The position numbers were made by a program, and so were the translations under genes. From an uncultured Pseudoruegeria sp. (lineage in GTDB: Bacteria > Pseudomonadota > Alphaproteobacteria > Rhodobacterales > Rhodobacteraceae): DNA of 64,000 nucleotides. Each line of letters starts with the position of its first letter. The stretch's first letter is position 1. The stretch is taken from the NCBI GenBank assembly GCA_947498155.1, contig CANMJD010000002.1, forward strand, positions 186,001 through 250,000, read 5' to 3'. Shown one piece after another: positions 1 to 12,800 of the stretch. The notes beneath the pieces are model-generated. The model saw nothing but the letters and a program-made list of their open reading frames with translations, was not told the DNA's origin and did no database searches.

Positions 1-1
1 G

Positions 2-799
2 CGTCGCGCCTATCTGGTCACCCTTGCCCTGACCGCTCAAGTTGGTCTGCTGAAAGAGCGTGACTATGTGATTGAAGCAGGCGAACTGACGATTATCGAC
101 CCCAAGACCGGCCTGCCCGATCCGGGCCGGACCTGGACCAGCGGGGTTCAGCAGATGGTCGAATTGCAAAACGGCTTGCCGCAGACGCCGGTACAGCGTG
201 CAAGGGCCCAAATCAGTATGGGAGAAGTGCTGGATAGTGTTTCGATGATTGGGGGCGTTGCTCGGGATTTGGACGGGGCAGGGCGTGAAATCCATCAGCG
301 CTTTCATACGCCGGTCTGGACAGCAGGGCGTGGGCGGCAGGGGAAACAGCGGTTTGAACGCGATACAAGTGCGCTGATCAACCGGCTGGAGCTATATGCC
401 AAAGCGGGGGCGATAGTGATCACGGACCGCCCCGAACTGGCAAAAGGGCTACCGCATTTTGGCATAGAGGTCGCCGCACAGGGATTGCCGGAACAGGCAC
501 CTCTTCTGGTGCTGGCGGATGTGACTGAAAGCCGGCGCACGGCGGCGACGCTTTCGGAAAAAAACGGCGAGGCAGAGGTGATTGAATGCCTGTCGTTGGA
601 TGATCCGCATTTCACCGGATGGCGCATCGCGGTATTGCGGCGGTTCTGGGGTGTTGTCCCATGGCGGCATCAGCGGGCCGCGCGATTGCTTGCCAGTAGC
701 CGGCGCAGACAAAGAAAACTGGCCGCCCGACAGCGTGCCGGACAGGCTGATGCAGCCCTACGTCGGAAACGATTATTGGCGTTTGCAGAGCGGGTTTAA
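2..799 (+). CDS. SecA-like translocase ATPase paralogue, 3' part (5' end outside window)
   Basis: The frame is open from base 2, so the gene starts upstream of the window; the stop is at 797-799. Visible residues follow the second half of a SecA motor. 'ERDYVIEAGELTIIDPKTG' followed by PGR-W matches SecA's DYIV-DGEVVIVDE-TGR-MPGRRW segment. 'IVITDRPELAKGL' sits where NBD2 has its VGT-S-E-SE stretch, and 'TESRR' then 'ECLSLDD' match HESRR and LSLED. The GRGTD block and the arginine-finger motif (RGRSGRQGD in SecA) are absent, replaced around 'SEKNGEAEV'. The protein ends in an Arg/Lys-rich helix that aligns with the start of SecA's helical scaffold, so the remaining helical domains and zinc-binding tail are missing. 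Inference: a specialised SecA-derived protein serving the giant protein 98 bp downstream. Walker A lies outside the window. Confidence 0.72.
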   Translation, partial: RRAYLVTLALTAQVGLLKERDYVIEAGELTIIDPKTGLPDPGRTWTSGVQQMVELQNGLPQTPVQRARAQISMGEVLDSVSMIGGVARDLDGAGREIHQRFHTPVWTAGRGRQGKQRFERDTSALINRLELYAKAGAIVITDRPELAKGLPHFGIEVAAQGLPEQAPLLVLADVTESRRTAATLSEKNGEAEVIECLSLDDPHFTGWRIAVLRRFWGVVPWRHQRAARLLASSRRRQRKLAARQRAGQADAALRRKRLLAFAERV

Positions 800-818
800 T
801 TCCAAAGAATTAGATGCG

Positions 819-845
819 AATCCCCGATTCTTTTTGGCGGGGGTT
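819..845 (+). terminator. GC-rich hairpin between SecA-like gene and giant gene
   Basis: AATCCCCG (819-826) pairs with CGGGGGTT (838-845) with one G-T pair and an 11-base T-rich loop. No T-tract follows, so it may act as an mRNA processing site or weak attenuator rather than a terminator. It lies 20 bp after the SecA-like stop and 52 bp before the preferred start of the giant gene. Confidence 0.35.
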
Positions 846-897
846 AATATTGTGTTATGCATATGTGTTATCACCCCATCTGCAGGGATTATTTAGT

Positions 898-3800
898 ATG
901 GCTTATCCGTTTGGAAAAAATGATTTTGCGTCCTCGACTCCGGTTCGAACGCGACCAAAACGGCGAAGCTATGGGGCAGCCATCCGCGAAATGCTGGCGC
1001 GCCGCCAAGAGCGGTCCAAAGCCGCAGAGAGACGTCATGCCGTCACCGTTGAGGCGATGGAACCCAGAATTCTGTTGTCCGCCGATCCGATTTTTGCCCA
1101 TACACTTGCAGATAGTGGCGATTACACCCTTGGCCTGTCCTTTGATGAAGATGCAGATGCCTACCGTATCCAATTAGTTAATGATTCAGATGGTTTAGTT
1201 GTCGCCAGTTCTGAACTGGATGGGGTGACCGATGTTCAGATCACCGGCACAAGTGGCGCAGATAAGCTAACACTTGACCTGCTTTTCCGTCCCGATCCCG
1301 CTTTTAAGGTTACCTTCGACGGGGGTGACGGTGAAGATGAGCTGATCCTTGACGGTCCCAAGCATTCCAGCGTCACTTATGACTTAGGTGCGGATGGCAC
1401 AGGGACCATTACACAATCGTCTGACGGCATGGATCATGTGCGCGATTTCGTGAGCGTCGAATTGGTAGTTGATACCTCCGCAGCCGAATCACGTGTGATA
1501 AATGATACAGAGGCTGCTCGGGGCGGCTCTATCATAATTGGCGACAATGATGTTGAAAACGATGGATTGTCTCGCATTTCGCTCGGTCCGGACGCCACAA
1601 AGACGGTTTTGGATTTTGCCAAACCGGCGCTGGGTGGGGACTACGGCAGTGGTCAACTCGACATCAATATTCTCGATGGCAACGATGATATCCGGTTTCA
1701 AGGTTTTGACGGTCAACTGACCGATGCCGCAACCGAGCTGGATACCGCTGGCACACCGGATGTGATTGCCCGTTTAACCGCCGGTGGGGTGGCAGATTTG
1801 ACCGGCCCTCAGGCGGATGTGACATGGTACATCATCGGCGAAGACCGTGCTTATGTTGACGGGTTGTTTGTGACCGGTGTTGATACGTTGATCGGGGCCG
1901 CTAACAATGAAGATACATTCTATTTTGAACTGAATGCCGGTAATCTGCTTGCCAATGGCGGCGTGAATGATCCCTGGGAGGCGATCGACCTTCCGGGCCG
2001 TTGGAACGGCACGCTGCAGGGCGGTGCCGGTGGTACGGATATCATCGTGCAGCAAGGGGCAATCTTTTCAGGCCCGATGTCCGGCCCGGCCGGAAGCGCA
2101 ACGATAAACCTGACCACATTCAACTACACCGGCATGGAGCCGACAATCACGGTTGGCGGTACGGTTGGGAATGATGATTTTACCTTCCAAGCCACAGGGT
2201 CCGGCGATTTTGAAATTATTGACGGCGGTGGTTCCCGATACGGCGGAAGCACTTTTAATTCGGGTGCGCCACTGGTGGTTAACCTTGGATTTGGCGATGA
2301 TACGTTCCACCTCGGGGCGGGGCTGACAGCTTGGGCGGGCAAGCTAACTGTTCGCGGTGACTTTGGCGGCGATGTCATTCGCATGGAAAACGATCTGTCG
2401 ACACGCGGTGGTGACGTCGAAATGGACGCGGAATTGATCATTGTGGATGGCGCCACAATCGATACCCGTCTTCTGGCAGGGCAAGTGGGCGATCACGGTG
2501 ATATTATTCTGGAGGGGGGCGGCAGTGGTGTCGCTTCTTCGCGTTTTGCCGGAATTTTTGCTGGTGATAGTCCGTTTTCGAACGGCGGCGCAGAGGTTGA
2601 AGGCGCTGGCATTGTCATCAAGGGGGGCGCGCAACTTTTGGCAGCGGATGCCCAAGGCAATACGCTACCTGCGAATGCCGGGAATGTTACGATCACGGTT
2701 GATGCCGGATTTGCGTTGGACGCTCTGGCCTTTACCCCTGTTCTGAATGAGAAAATTGCCGCTGCGGCGATCCAGATCGGCGATGCGGTTATTCGCGCTG
2801 GCGAACTAACGATCGAAGCCAAGGCGGATAGCTCCAAGGCGGTCGAAGTCGAAATCGATGTCGATGCGTTGCTGGGACTGCCGGATGATGGTTCCACCGA
2901 GGGCGAGGTTGAGGATGGCGACATACCCTTGCTTGTTGGGGGAATCCAGCTTGTGGCGAGCGAGCTTGAAAATGCCATTCAGCAGCAGTTAGATGATCTG
3001 CCCGTTTTGGGTGTATTGACCAAGAAAATTCCTCTGCATTTCATGCGTGCCGAGGCCATTGCCCAAGTCGAACTGATGGACGGTCTGGAAGTCTGGGCGG
3101 AAACCAAAATTGACGTTGATTCCAACGCCATTTCCGAGCTGACCTTTACAAATCCGGGTCTAAAATTCGGCTTTACCTTTGGTGAGTCCGACGCCACCGC
3201 AACCACCACGGTTGCCGATGGCGTTACCCTGCGTTCTGGTGGTTTGATTTCGCTCGATGCAGCGGCGGACAATACGTTGGACGTGGCCACCAACATCCAG
3301 TCAGGACTGGTTTTCAAGGCAAAGAAACGCGGCTCTTCCGGCACCAAGCAAAAGCGCGTGAAAGGCCCGGCAATCGCAATTACCTTGGGCGATGCCACAA
3401 CGGATGCCACCACGGATGTCGGTAGCACGGCTATTCTTGACGCAGTGAACATCGATATTGGCGCGAATACGACCACCGAGCAATCGGTGAGCACCTCATC
3501 TAAAATTGTCCAGCCGCAGGCCAATCAGGGTCAGGCAGTTGGCATAACACTTGCCTTTCTCGACAATTCCGCAACTGCGCAAGTAGCGGGTAATCTGACC
3601 GCAACGGAAGCCATCACCATTGATGCAAACGCCGTCAATGAAGAGACATTGCTGTCGACCAAAGCCACCACGAAATCCAAGCCAGGGCTAGCAGATCAAC
3701 CTGCCAGCAGCGCAGCAAAACAACAAATAACCGGAACCGCCAGCGGATTGGCTGGACGCTGGGGGGGGCCTGGCTCCTTTGGGTTGTCTGCAGGGGTTAT

Positions 3801-6800
3801 TGTGTCTGAGAACGTTTTGGCGGCAGAAGCCCTGTTGCTGGACGGTGCGGTTGTCTCCGCCGGAAGTCTGGCGGTGACCGCGCGGGTCGAGGATAACTTC
3901 CGAACCACCGCCATTGGCGGCTCCAAGGCCGGGGCTGCCTTCAGCCTTGCGGGCGGTGTGAATGTTTCGCAGTTTGATAACGATGCCACAGCGCGTATTG
4001 ATGCTGCCGAAGTGACTGTCGGCAAGCTGGTCATCGACGCCGAAGCCATCATCCCCAACCAAGTGGATCTCCTGACAGAAATTCCTGCGCTGGGTGCGGC
4101 ATTCTCGGACCTCGGAGATTCCTTGGGAGAAATGCCATCTTTGTCCGCGGCCTTTTCCAATATCTGGGGCAGCATTGACGTAGAAAACCCCGCAGCCACC
4201 CGTGCGGCTGTGGCCGATGCCGAGACCGCCTTTACCAACTATTATGATGAAAGCCTTGGGCCTGCGCTGACTGGTGTCAACAGTGCGATTACCCCGTTCC
4301 TTGGCTATGCCAATCCGACGGGTGGGCTGCCCAATAAAGTTGCCACAAGCTACGTCGCGGCAAGCGCCAAAGCCGGCACGACAGATTCAACCTCGGATCA
4401 AGAGGGTAAGTTTGCGGCCAGTGGATCTGTTAATGTTCTATTGATTGAAAACAAAGCTATAGCAGCCGTTGGTGCAGGTGCTTTGATTACGGTTACCGGT
4501 GAAGACGGCGCGCGGATCGAGTCGGATGCCAAGATTGAAACCGTTGATATTGTTGGTATTCCTAATATCAAAGCGCTTTTCAAAGGAGCGACCAAAAGTG
4601 ACGGGTCCGCCGTGGGCGGTTCCTTTAGCTATGTCTCTAAGCTGAACGAGGCAGATTCCTTTATTGCGGATGGCGCAACCCTAACGGTAACCGAGGATTT
4701 GCGCGTCGACGCCGAAACACGCCAGTTTGTCTTTAACTTGACGGATGCCGGTGGCGGCGGCGAGGATCTGAATTTCCAAGGCAGTATTGCGATCAACGAC
4801 CATGCCAATACGGCGCGCGCTTGGATCGAGGATGGTGCCAAAGTCTCTGCCGAAAACGTGACGGTAAATGCGGATCATTCCGCAACCATGCTTAGCTTTG
4901 GTGTGGCACTGGCCAATGGTGGGTCGACAGGAATTGGCATTAGTTCCGGTGTGAATATCGCCAATAACACTACGCTGGCCAAGATCGGGGATGTTGTAAC
5001 CGATACAATTCCGGTTGCATTTGATGCCGGAGTCACCACCACGGGCAACGTCGAGGTAACGGCAGATAGCACGAATCTTGGGTTAACAGTGGCCTTCGCA
5101 GGGGCGAAACCAGATAGTGGCGGGTCAGAACCTGATCCTGCCGATAATGCGCCAGTGACTCCACCAACACCAAGCGATGTTACTGTCACCGACAGCGCAG
5201 CCTCCGTCGGTGGCAAAGCCGGTTTGGGCATTTCCGGCGCCGTCAGCGTCAATATTGTCAATCAACACACCGAAGCAACGATCGCCGATACAGAGGTCGA
5301 GGCCGGTGGAAACGTCACTGTCCATGCCCTGACCCAAGCGCCGATAGTTGCGGTTTCGATGCCGGTAACGCTGATCACTGGGTCTAGTGGGAGCGGGAGT
5401 AACACCGGTATTGCCGGTGGGCTCAGCGTGACGAAACTTGACCGCGATACAATTGCCCAGATTGCCTCTGGTACCGTGACAATGACCGGTGGTGGTGATG
5501 TGTTGGTCGAGGCCGAAACACGCTCTGAAACCGTTGGCGTTGTGGTTGGCGGATCCGGTGGATCGCAGTCGGATATTGCTATCGCTGGCTCGGTTGGTGT
5601 GACCGTCACCGAAGATGAAACGCGCGCGGCAATCGGGACTGGCGCATCGGTTTTGGGCGCGGGTGATGTTGCTGTAACCTCTGATGACTACGCGATTTCT
5701 GTCAACGTCGCGGGTGCTGCTGCTGATGGCAATAAAACCGGTGTCGGCGCTGCGTTCGACATCGGCATTTACACCGATGTTGTGGAAGCACGGATCGATG
5801 GCACTGTGACCGCTACAGGCGATGTCACCGTCGAAGCCACCAATTTCTCTGTGCTGGTTTCCATTGCAGCCAGTATCGGTATTGCGGACACCGGGCTGGG
5901 TCTCGCAGGATCGGTTGGCGTGAATTATGTCGACAGTGATGTCATTGCCGAAATCGGCGGGTCGGTCACAACCAACGGGTCTGTGGGTGTTTTTGCCGTT
6001 GATGATTTGATTGCGGTTTCGGTCGTCGGGGCTGTCGGGAGCGGGAACACCGGTATCGGTATCGCGCCGGGCGTTTTGGTTGTTGATCATTCTACCCGCG
6101 CAGCACTGACCGGCACAGCCGAGGTGACGGCGCGCGGCTTTGGTGCCGGACTGTCCCATCGCGGGGGTACTGTGCAAGGCGTGGTTGTATCCGCGGATAC
6201 AGACGACAAATTATTCGCGGTTTCGCTGGCAGGTGCAAAGGCTGATGGCGTGGCTGTTGCCGGATCTGTTGGCACTATCAATGTGCTTGGCTTGACTGAA
6301 GCCACCATTGCTGCTGGGGCTCGGGTCAACGATGACGGGAGCACTTCCACCATCGCTCAAGGAGGCGCTTCCAATCAAGACGTCGTTGTCGCTGCGCGGG
6401 CGCAATCCCTGCAGGTCACGGCTGCGGGCGGCGCGGCCAAAGGTGGCAGCACGGCGATTGGCGCGGCCTTTGGTATTTCGACCATGGATCGCGATGTAAT
6501 TTCCTCTGTCGGCACGGGCGCCCACATCGAGGCAAAACGCGATTTGCTGGTGGGGGCGGATTCCCGCGACACAATTATTACTTTTGCGGTTGGCGGATCT
6601 CAATCCAACAGCTTCTCGGGGGCCGGGTCGCTGTCTCTGGGGATTCTGGATCGGACAACCACTGCTTTTGTCGATGGTGATATTCGTCTTGGTGGTAACC
6701 TGTCGGTCTCGGCGGATGCCAATCTCAATGCCGCCATGATTGCAGGGGCCATTGCGGTTTCTACCAGTGCTGGTGCCGTAGGGATTGCGGCAGCCCCGTT

Positions 6801-9800
6801 GATCACGATTAATAATACGTCTGCGGAAATTCGAGCTAACGCCGATATTAATGCAGGTGCCGGAAATGGAACAGTTATCTCCACGTTGGGGGGGAACAGA
6901 ACCATTTATGGTGTGGATGTCGCCGCCAATGATCGCATTGTCTCGGTTGCCGCCGCAATTTCTGGCTCGTCCTCTTCCGGTGGGTTCCAAGGTGCGGGGT
7001 CTTTCTCGGGGGCTTTCCTGTTTGGAACAGAACAGACGATTGATGGCGACAATCCGGTTCCGTCTCTGGAATATGAAAATCCTTCTGCCACAGGAAATGC
7101 TTCGGTTACACAGGCGATTGTTGCCGGTGGCGCCAAAATTGATACCAAAGGAAATCTTACCGTATTTGCCGATTCTACAGCAACAGTTGTAGCCATAACC
7201 GGCGCGGTAGCGGTTGGTTCGGGTACTACAGGTGTTGGGCTGTCCGGCACAGTTGTTGCGCGCAAAAGCATTACCCAAGCTGTGATCGGTGCGGCTGATA
7301 TTGACGCTGAAGGCCTGCGCTCTGCGACAGTGGCTGCAGATGACGGGGATACCCGTCAGGTGACGGGTGTTGATGTCTCTGCCGATAGCGATCTGGTGAT
7401 CGTGGCGTTGACCGTGGGCGGGTCCGGCTCTGCCGGGTTCTCCGGTGCTGGTGCGGTGACAGTGATCGTTACGGATGACGTAACCAAAGCAAGCGTTTTG
7501 GCGGGGGCCGATATTTTGACCGGTGGCAATGTCACCATCGGCTCGGATAGCGATCTGATTCTGACCTTTGGTTCGGGTGGAATAGCTTCAGGTGCATCGG
7601 GTGGCATTGGGGCGTCTGTGGCCGTTGCCATAACCCTGTCAAAAACGATAGCCGAAATTGCATCGGGTGCGACGGTGCGTGCGCTGGCATCTGGCGCGGC
7701 AAGTGTCACGCCGGACGACGAAGGTACGCGGAGCGTGCAGGGCGTTGATCTGTATTCCGACAGCTTTTTTGTTGTTGCGGGCCTTACTGTCGCCGGAGCC
7801 GGTGGCGGGAGCGGTATAACCGGTTCCGGAACAATTAATACGATCGTTCAAACTGATGAAACCCGCGCCTCTATTGGTGCGCTTGAGGTTGCCGATGGCG
7901 GCCCCGCCAACCCATTGGCGACTTCGGTCACGACGCCGGGGGGCAATGTAACGCTAGAGGCTGATAGCGATGCGATCATCGTACCGTTGTCGGGGGCTGT
8001 TTCGGTCGGGTCCGGGCCTTCTTTTGGCGCGACCATTGTGTCGCTGACACGGATCGCGCAGACAGATGCGCTGATCGGGCGCGGTGCGTTTGTGTCGGCG
8101 GGCGCAACCAATGCGACCTCCATCAACGACAGTGGAAATACACGTAGTATTCGTGGCGTTGATCTGGTCGCGACCTCCTCTCCTGTGTTGGTAACAACAG
8201 GGATCGCGGGGGCTGTAGGCGGGTCTGCTTCGGTGGCGGGTGTTGTTGCCGTTGTCGTATCTACAGAAGATGTGGCGGCGCGTGTGTCCGGTGCGACTCT
8301 TTCCACAGATGGGAATGTGACCTTGTTTGCCGATACGGCAACTGGCCGCGATGGTCTGTCAGACCTGGACCTTCAGGGTGCGGTGATCGAACCGGTTACT
8401 TCTGCGGTAATTGTGGCGGGTGGCGGCGCGATTGCGGGCGGTTCCTCTGTCGGAGTCGGCGCAACCATTGGTACCATTGTTGTAACCCATGATGTTGCGG
8501 CGGGAATTGCAAATTCATCGGTCACGGCAAATGCGTCTCGCGGTCTGACCGACCGCTCGATTGGTGCACTTTCCAACCGCAGTGTGACCGGTGTGGATGT
8601 GGTGTCTCAGTCTGACATGTTTGCGGCGGCGATAACCATTGCGGGTGGTGCGAGCGGCAGCGCGGCTGTTGCCGGGGCCTTCTCGACGGTGACCGCGATC
8701 CGTACGACAGACGCGCAGATCGATGCGAGTGATATTACCACCAACGGCAATGTAACGGTTCTGGCGGATAGCGATGCGACGCTGGAGACTCTGGCGGGTG
8801 GTGTTGCGGGCGGCGGAGCTGCCGGTGTCGGTATCGGTGCTGGCGTGACCTTCCATCAGGATACGACCGAGGCGTCGATCCAAGGCGACGGTACCATTAC
8901 CGCCCGTGGAACATCCGGGGGCACTTTCATGCCGACCGGGTCTGAATTGGGTGGCAGCAAAACCCTTCAATCCGTGCGTGGTGTCTCTGTTTCAGCGGTG
9001 TCTGATCAAACGATTATTACGGCTGCCGTCGGTGCCGGTGCTAGCAGCAGTGTCGGGGTCGCAGGGTCCACGGCCGTTTCAGTGCAAGAGGAATATACAC
9101 GTGCGTGGATCGGGGACGGAACGGTTGTAACAAATAGCGGTGCCTCTGGCGGGCAGGACGCTTTTGTTCTGGCACGCGATATTGGGTCTGTTGTGACGAC
9201 CGGTGGGTCGGCCTCTGGTGGGGGCACCGCCGGTGTTGCCGCTGGTGCGGGTGTTCAAGTGACCACCAAGGAAACAAAAGCTTGGGTCGCCGGTCAGGTG
9301 ACGGTGAAGGACGACATCGCCATTCGTGCTCTGTCATCGGACGACGCTGTTGCGGTTTCCGCTTCCGGTGCGGTCGGCACCTATGCAGGTGTTGCCGGTG
9401 CCGCGAGCGTTGTCTCGATTAACAACACCACAGAAGCAGCGGTTCATGCGACAGCGCAACTTACGGCGGGCGACTCGATTGCGGTAAATGCCCTGGATGA
9501 GACCAATCTTGACGTGATCGCTGGCGCTGTCGGTGGTGGCATCGGTGGTGGCGCTGGTTCTGGCGGCGTGACCGTCGTGAGCAAAACTACAACGACCGAT
9601 ATTGCCGGTGGTGCCTCATTGATTGCCCAAGGCGCGGGCGGCGGTGTCAAAACGCTGACAGGTAGGGTTGGCGTGACCTTTGCAGCTGAGGGATCAGGCG
9701 ACAACGAAGTTGGCGTGGCAAATGTTAATGATGTAGATTTGACCGCGGCCCAAGGCGAAGGTTTTGCAGATGGCGGTGCGTCCGGTGAGCGCGTTGCGGC

Positions 9801-12800
9801 CGCTACGTCTTTGATGAAATCGGGTATCCATATCCAAGCCGTATCAACAGACAATGCCGAAACACTGTCTCTGAATGGTGCAGCTGGTGGTGGTGCCGTC
9901 GCGCTGGGCGGGACGGCCAATGTCTTTCTCAACGAAACAAAATCGCTGGTTGGTGCAGGGGCGACTCTGACCGCCAGTACGAGTGGCAGTGACATCAGCG
10001 TCGGCGCGACCTCTGATGCCTATGCCCTTAATATTATGGCGGCTTTGGCGATTGGCGGTGGTGCGGGTGCGCCTGGTGCCTCTGCGGCTGTGTTTGATAA
10101 TACAACAGAAACTCGCCTGACCGGTGCCGTTGTGCGTAGCGCCGGTGATCTGACCGTTACAGCAAATGGCACAGATGATGCGCTTGCCGTCACCATAGCC
10201 GTTGCCGGTGGCGGAGGCACGGGAGTCGGGGCGTCGGCCAATGCGGTTGTTGTGACCTCTGATGTCTTTGCGGGCATTGATGGTGCGTCCGACATTATCG
10301 CCGAGCACAACATTGCCGTTTCGGCGGACCATACAACCGATATCGACGTAATTGGCGGCGCTGTCGGGCTGGGTGGTTCCGGTGCGGGTGGCGCGGCCAT
10401 CAATGTGGTTGTGATCGATAAAACCACCGATGCCTTTATCGCCGGCAGCGCTACTGTTCAGGCGCGCGGCTTGGGAAGCGGCACTATGACCGTGGCAGAT
10501 GGCACGCTCACCGGTGGCAACGATATCTATGATGACGGAGATGCTCCCGGTACCGTTGCGATCAAGGGCGCTGCCATTACTGCCACCAGTCAGGAAGATG
10601 TCTTTATCATTGGCGCTGCGGGCGCGGCTTCTGGTTTTGCCGGTGCTGCCGGTGCGGTGAGTGTCGCGGTCATCGATAGTGATACTTCGGCCTATCTTGG
10701 GAATTCTGCGCGTTTGACCAGTGGCGACGATGTCGCCATCACGGCCACGAACCGTTTGGATTTATTCAGCGGTAACGGGGGCTTATCCCTTGCCTTGGCA
10801 GGGGGGGCTGCAGGTGCAGTCGGGGTTGTTGTGGTCCGTTCGGATACGTCAGCCTATACCACGTCGGGCACGACGGTCACAGCCGCTGGCGACGTTATCG
10901 TCGGTGCGGCAGAGTTGATCGATGTTGATCAGGTTGTGGTATCCGGCTCAGCGGCGCTTGGAATCAGTCTGGCGGCTTCTGTCTCGGTCATATCGCTTGG
11001 CAATGATCTGACGAATGAGCAGACAGGCGAGCTTTCTGCAGGTGGAGATAGCAGTCTTGATCTGGCTAACGATGCGACATCGACGGCTTGGACGAATGAT
11101 GTTCTCGGGGGCTTCTCGGCGGACAGCGAAGCGGATGGCATTGATGGCACGGGTCAGCAATCGGCGGCGTCGCGTCTGTCAGCGGCTGGCAACAGCGCCG
11201 ATAGTACGGTGAATTCGAAAGTTGGGGCCTCGGCAGCAACAGGGGGGCTGAATACCCCGCCGGTCACGACCAAAGGCACTGATGCCTTTATCGCGGGCAC
11301 GGTGAATGCCGATGGTAACATTGATGTGCGTGCGAATGAACGGATCGATCTGGATTCACTGGCCGGAACCATTACCGCCGCTTTGGGCGCCGTTGGCGCC
11401 GGTGTTTCTGTTTCCAACATTTCTCGGGGTTCGACGGCGAGCATTGATGGTTCCGCGCGTGTCAAAGCCGGATTGGTTGGCGCTGGCACAGTGGATGTCG
11501 ATGCCGATATGCGTGTGAACGTGAAGGGTGATGGCATTCTTGGGGTCGGCGGCCTGCTTGGCGGGTTGGGCGCAGCTGTTACAATCCATGATGACACATC
11601 CTACGCGACCGCTGAAATATTTGGCCATGTCACGGATGCCGACGTCGTTTCTGTTGATGCCTTCTCAGAACGCGATGTGACCTTGAAATCTGCCGATGTT
11701 GGCATTGCCGGCGTATCCGTTGGCGTTTCGGTTACCGAAGCATTGATCGGTGGCACGACACAGGCGCGCACCGGTAGCAACGCTGTCATCGGCGGCGGGA
11801 GCGACGGCGGTGTCGGTCGCTTTAATCTGGATGCCGATAGCGAAGTCAAAGCGACCGTAACCAGTACCTCGCTTTCTGCGGGCGTTCTTGCGGCCAGCGT
11901 CAATTCAATGAAGGTGACCGTAAACGGTACGGTTCGTGCTGATTTGAACGGGTCTGATGTTACCACAACCGGTGCGACGACGGTGGGGGCGGATAGCGAT
12001 GTCGATGCTGATGTTATCATCTCTTCCATCAAAGCTGGTGCGGCGAGCCTTGGAAAATCTACGGGGAACACAAGTGTCGCTCCGACGGTGCTGGCCCGTA
12101 TTCGGGGAGCTGCTGATATTGATGCCGCTTCGGTGAGTGTGATTGCGGATGCAAATCATGAAGCGGACACACGGGCCACAAGCTCGTCCGGTGCGGCCAT
12201 TTCGGCAACGGGTGTTGAATCGCTAGCAACGGTTGGTGGTTCTGTAATCGCAAGGATCAACGGCGGTGGACTGACCATAGATGCCGGCACCGTTACGGTT
12301 GAGGCCATCGGTCTGATTGATGCCGATGCAAAAGCTGTCGGTACAAACGGCGCCGCATTGGCTGTTGGGTCGTCAGAAGCACAGGCCTCGGTGTCGACCG
12401 TACTGGGGGCCTTGATTGGTTCTGGGACGATCACGGCCTCAGGCGACGTGAATGTTTTTGCACGGCATAACGCCGACCGCACCGGGGCGGCAAGATCCGA
12501 TACAGCGAACGATCTTGGTCTTGGTGCAAGTGCGGATGCGCAATCCTCTTTGGGGGCATTGGCTGGGGCGACGGGGTCAAAAGCGCTGGCCTTTGATACG
12601 TCAAGCGTATCGGCCAAGATTGAAAACGGGTCCGTTTCGGGCCGTACAGTAACGCTCGGCAGTGTTTCTGTTGCGCGCGCCGATGCGAATGCGACTTCTT
12701 CTGTAGGGGGTGCCTTGGCAAAAGGTACATCAACGGCCGGTGCGACAGTTGGCGGTTCGAACCTTGCAGCCGTTAATGCCGCCGACATTACAGCCAGCGG

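Noticed and set aside
814-897. In-frame ATG 814 as start of the giant protein
   Set aside because: No ribosome site, and it adds 28 residues unlike LEPR-XLL N-termini; ATG 898 has AGGGA at good spacing.
5125-6177. Antisense ORF of 350 codons inside the giant gene
   Set aside because: Shadow of the Gly/Ala/Thr repeats, His/Asn/Arg-rich; the sense frame is clearly coding.
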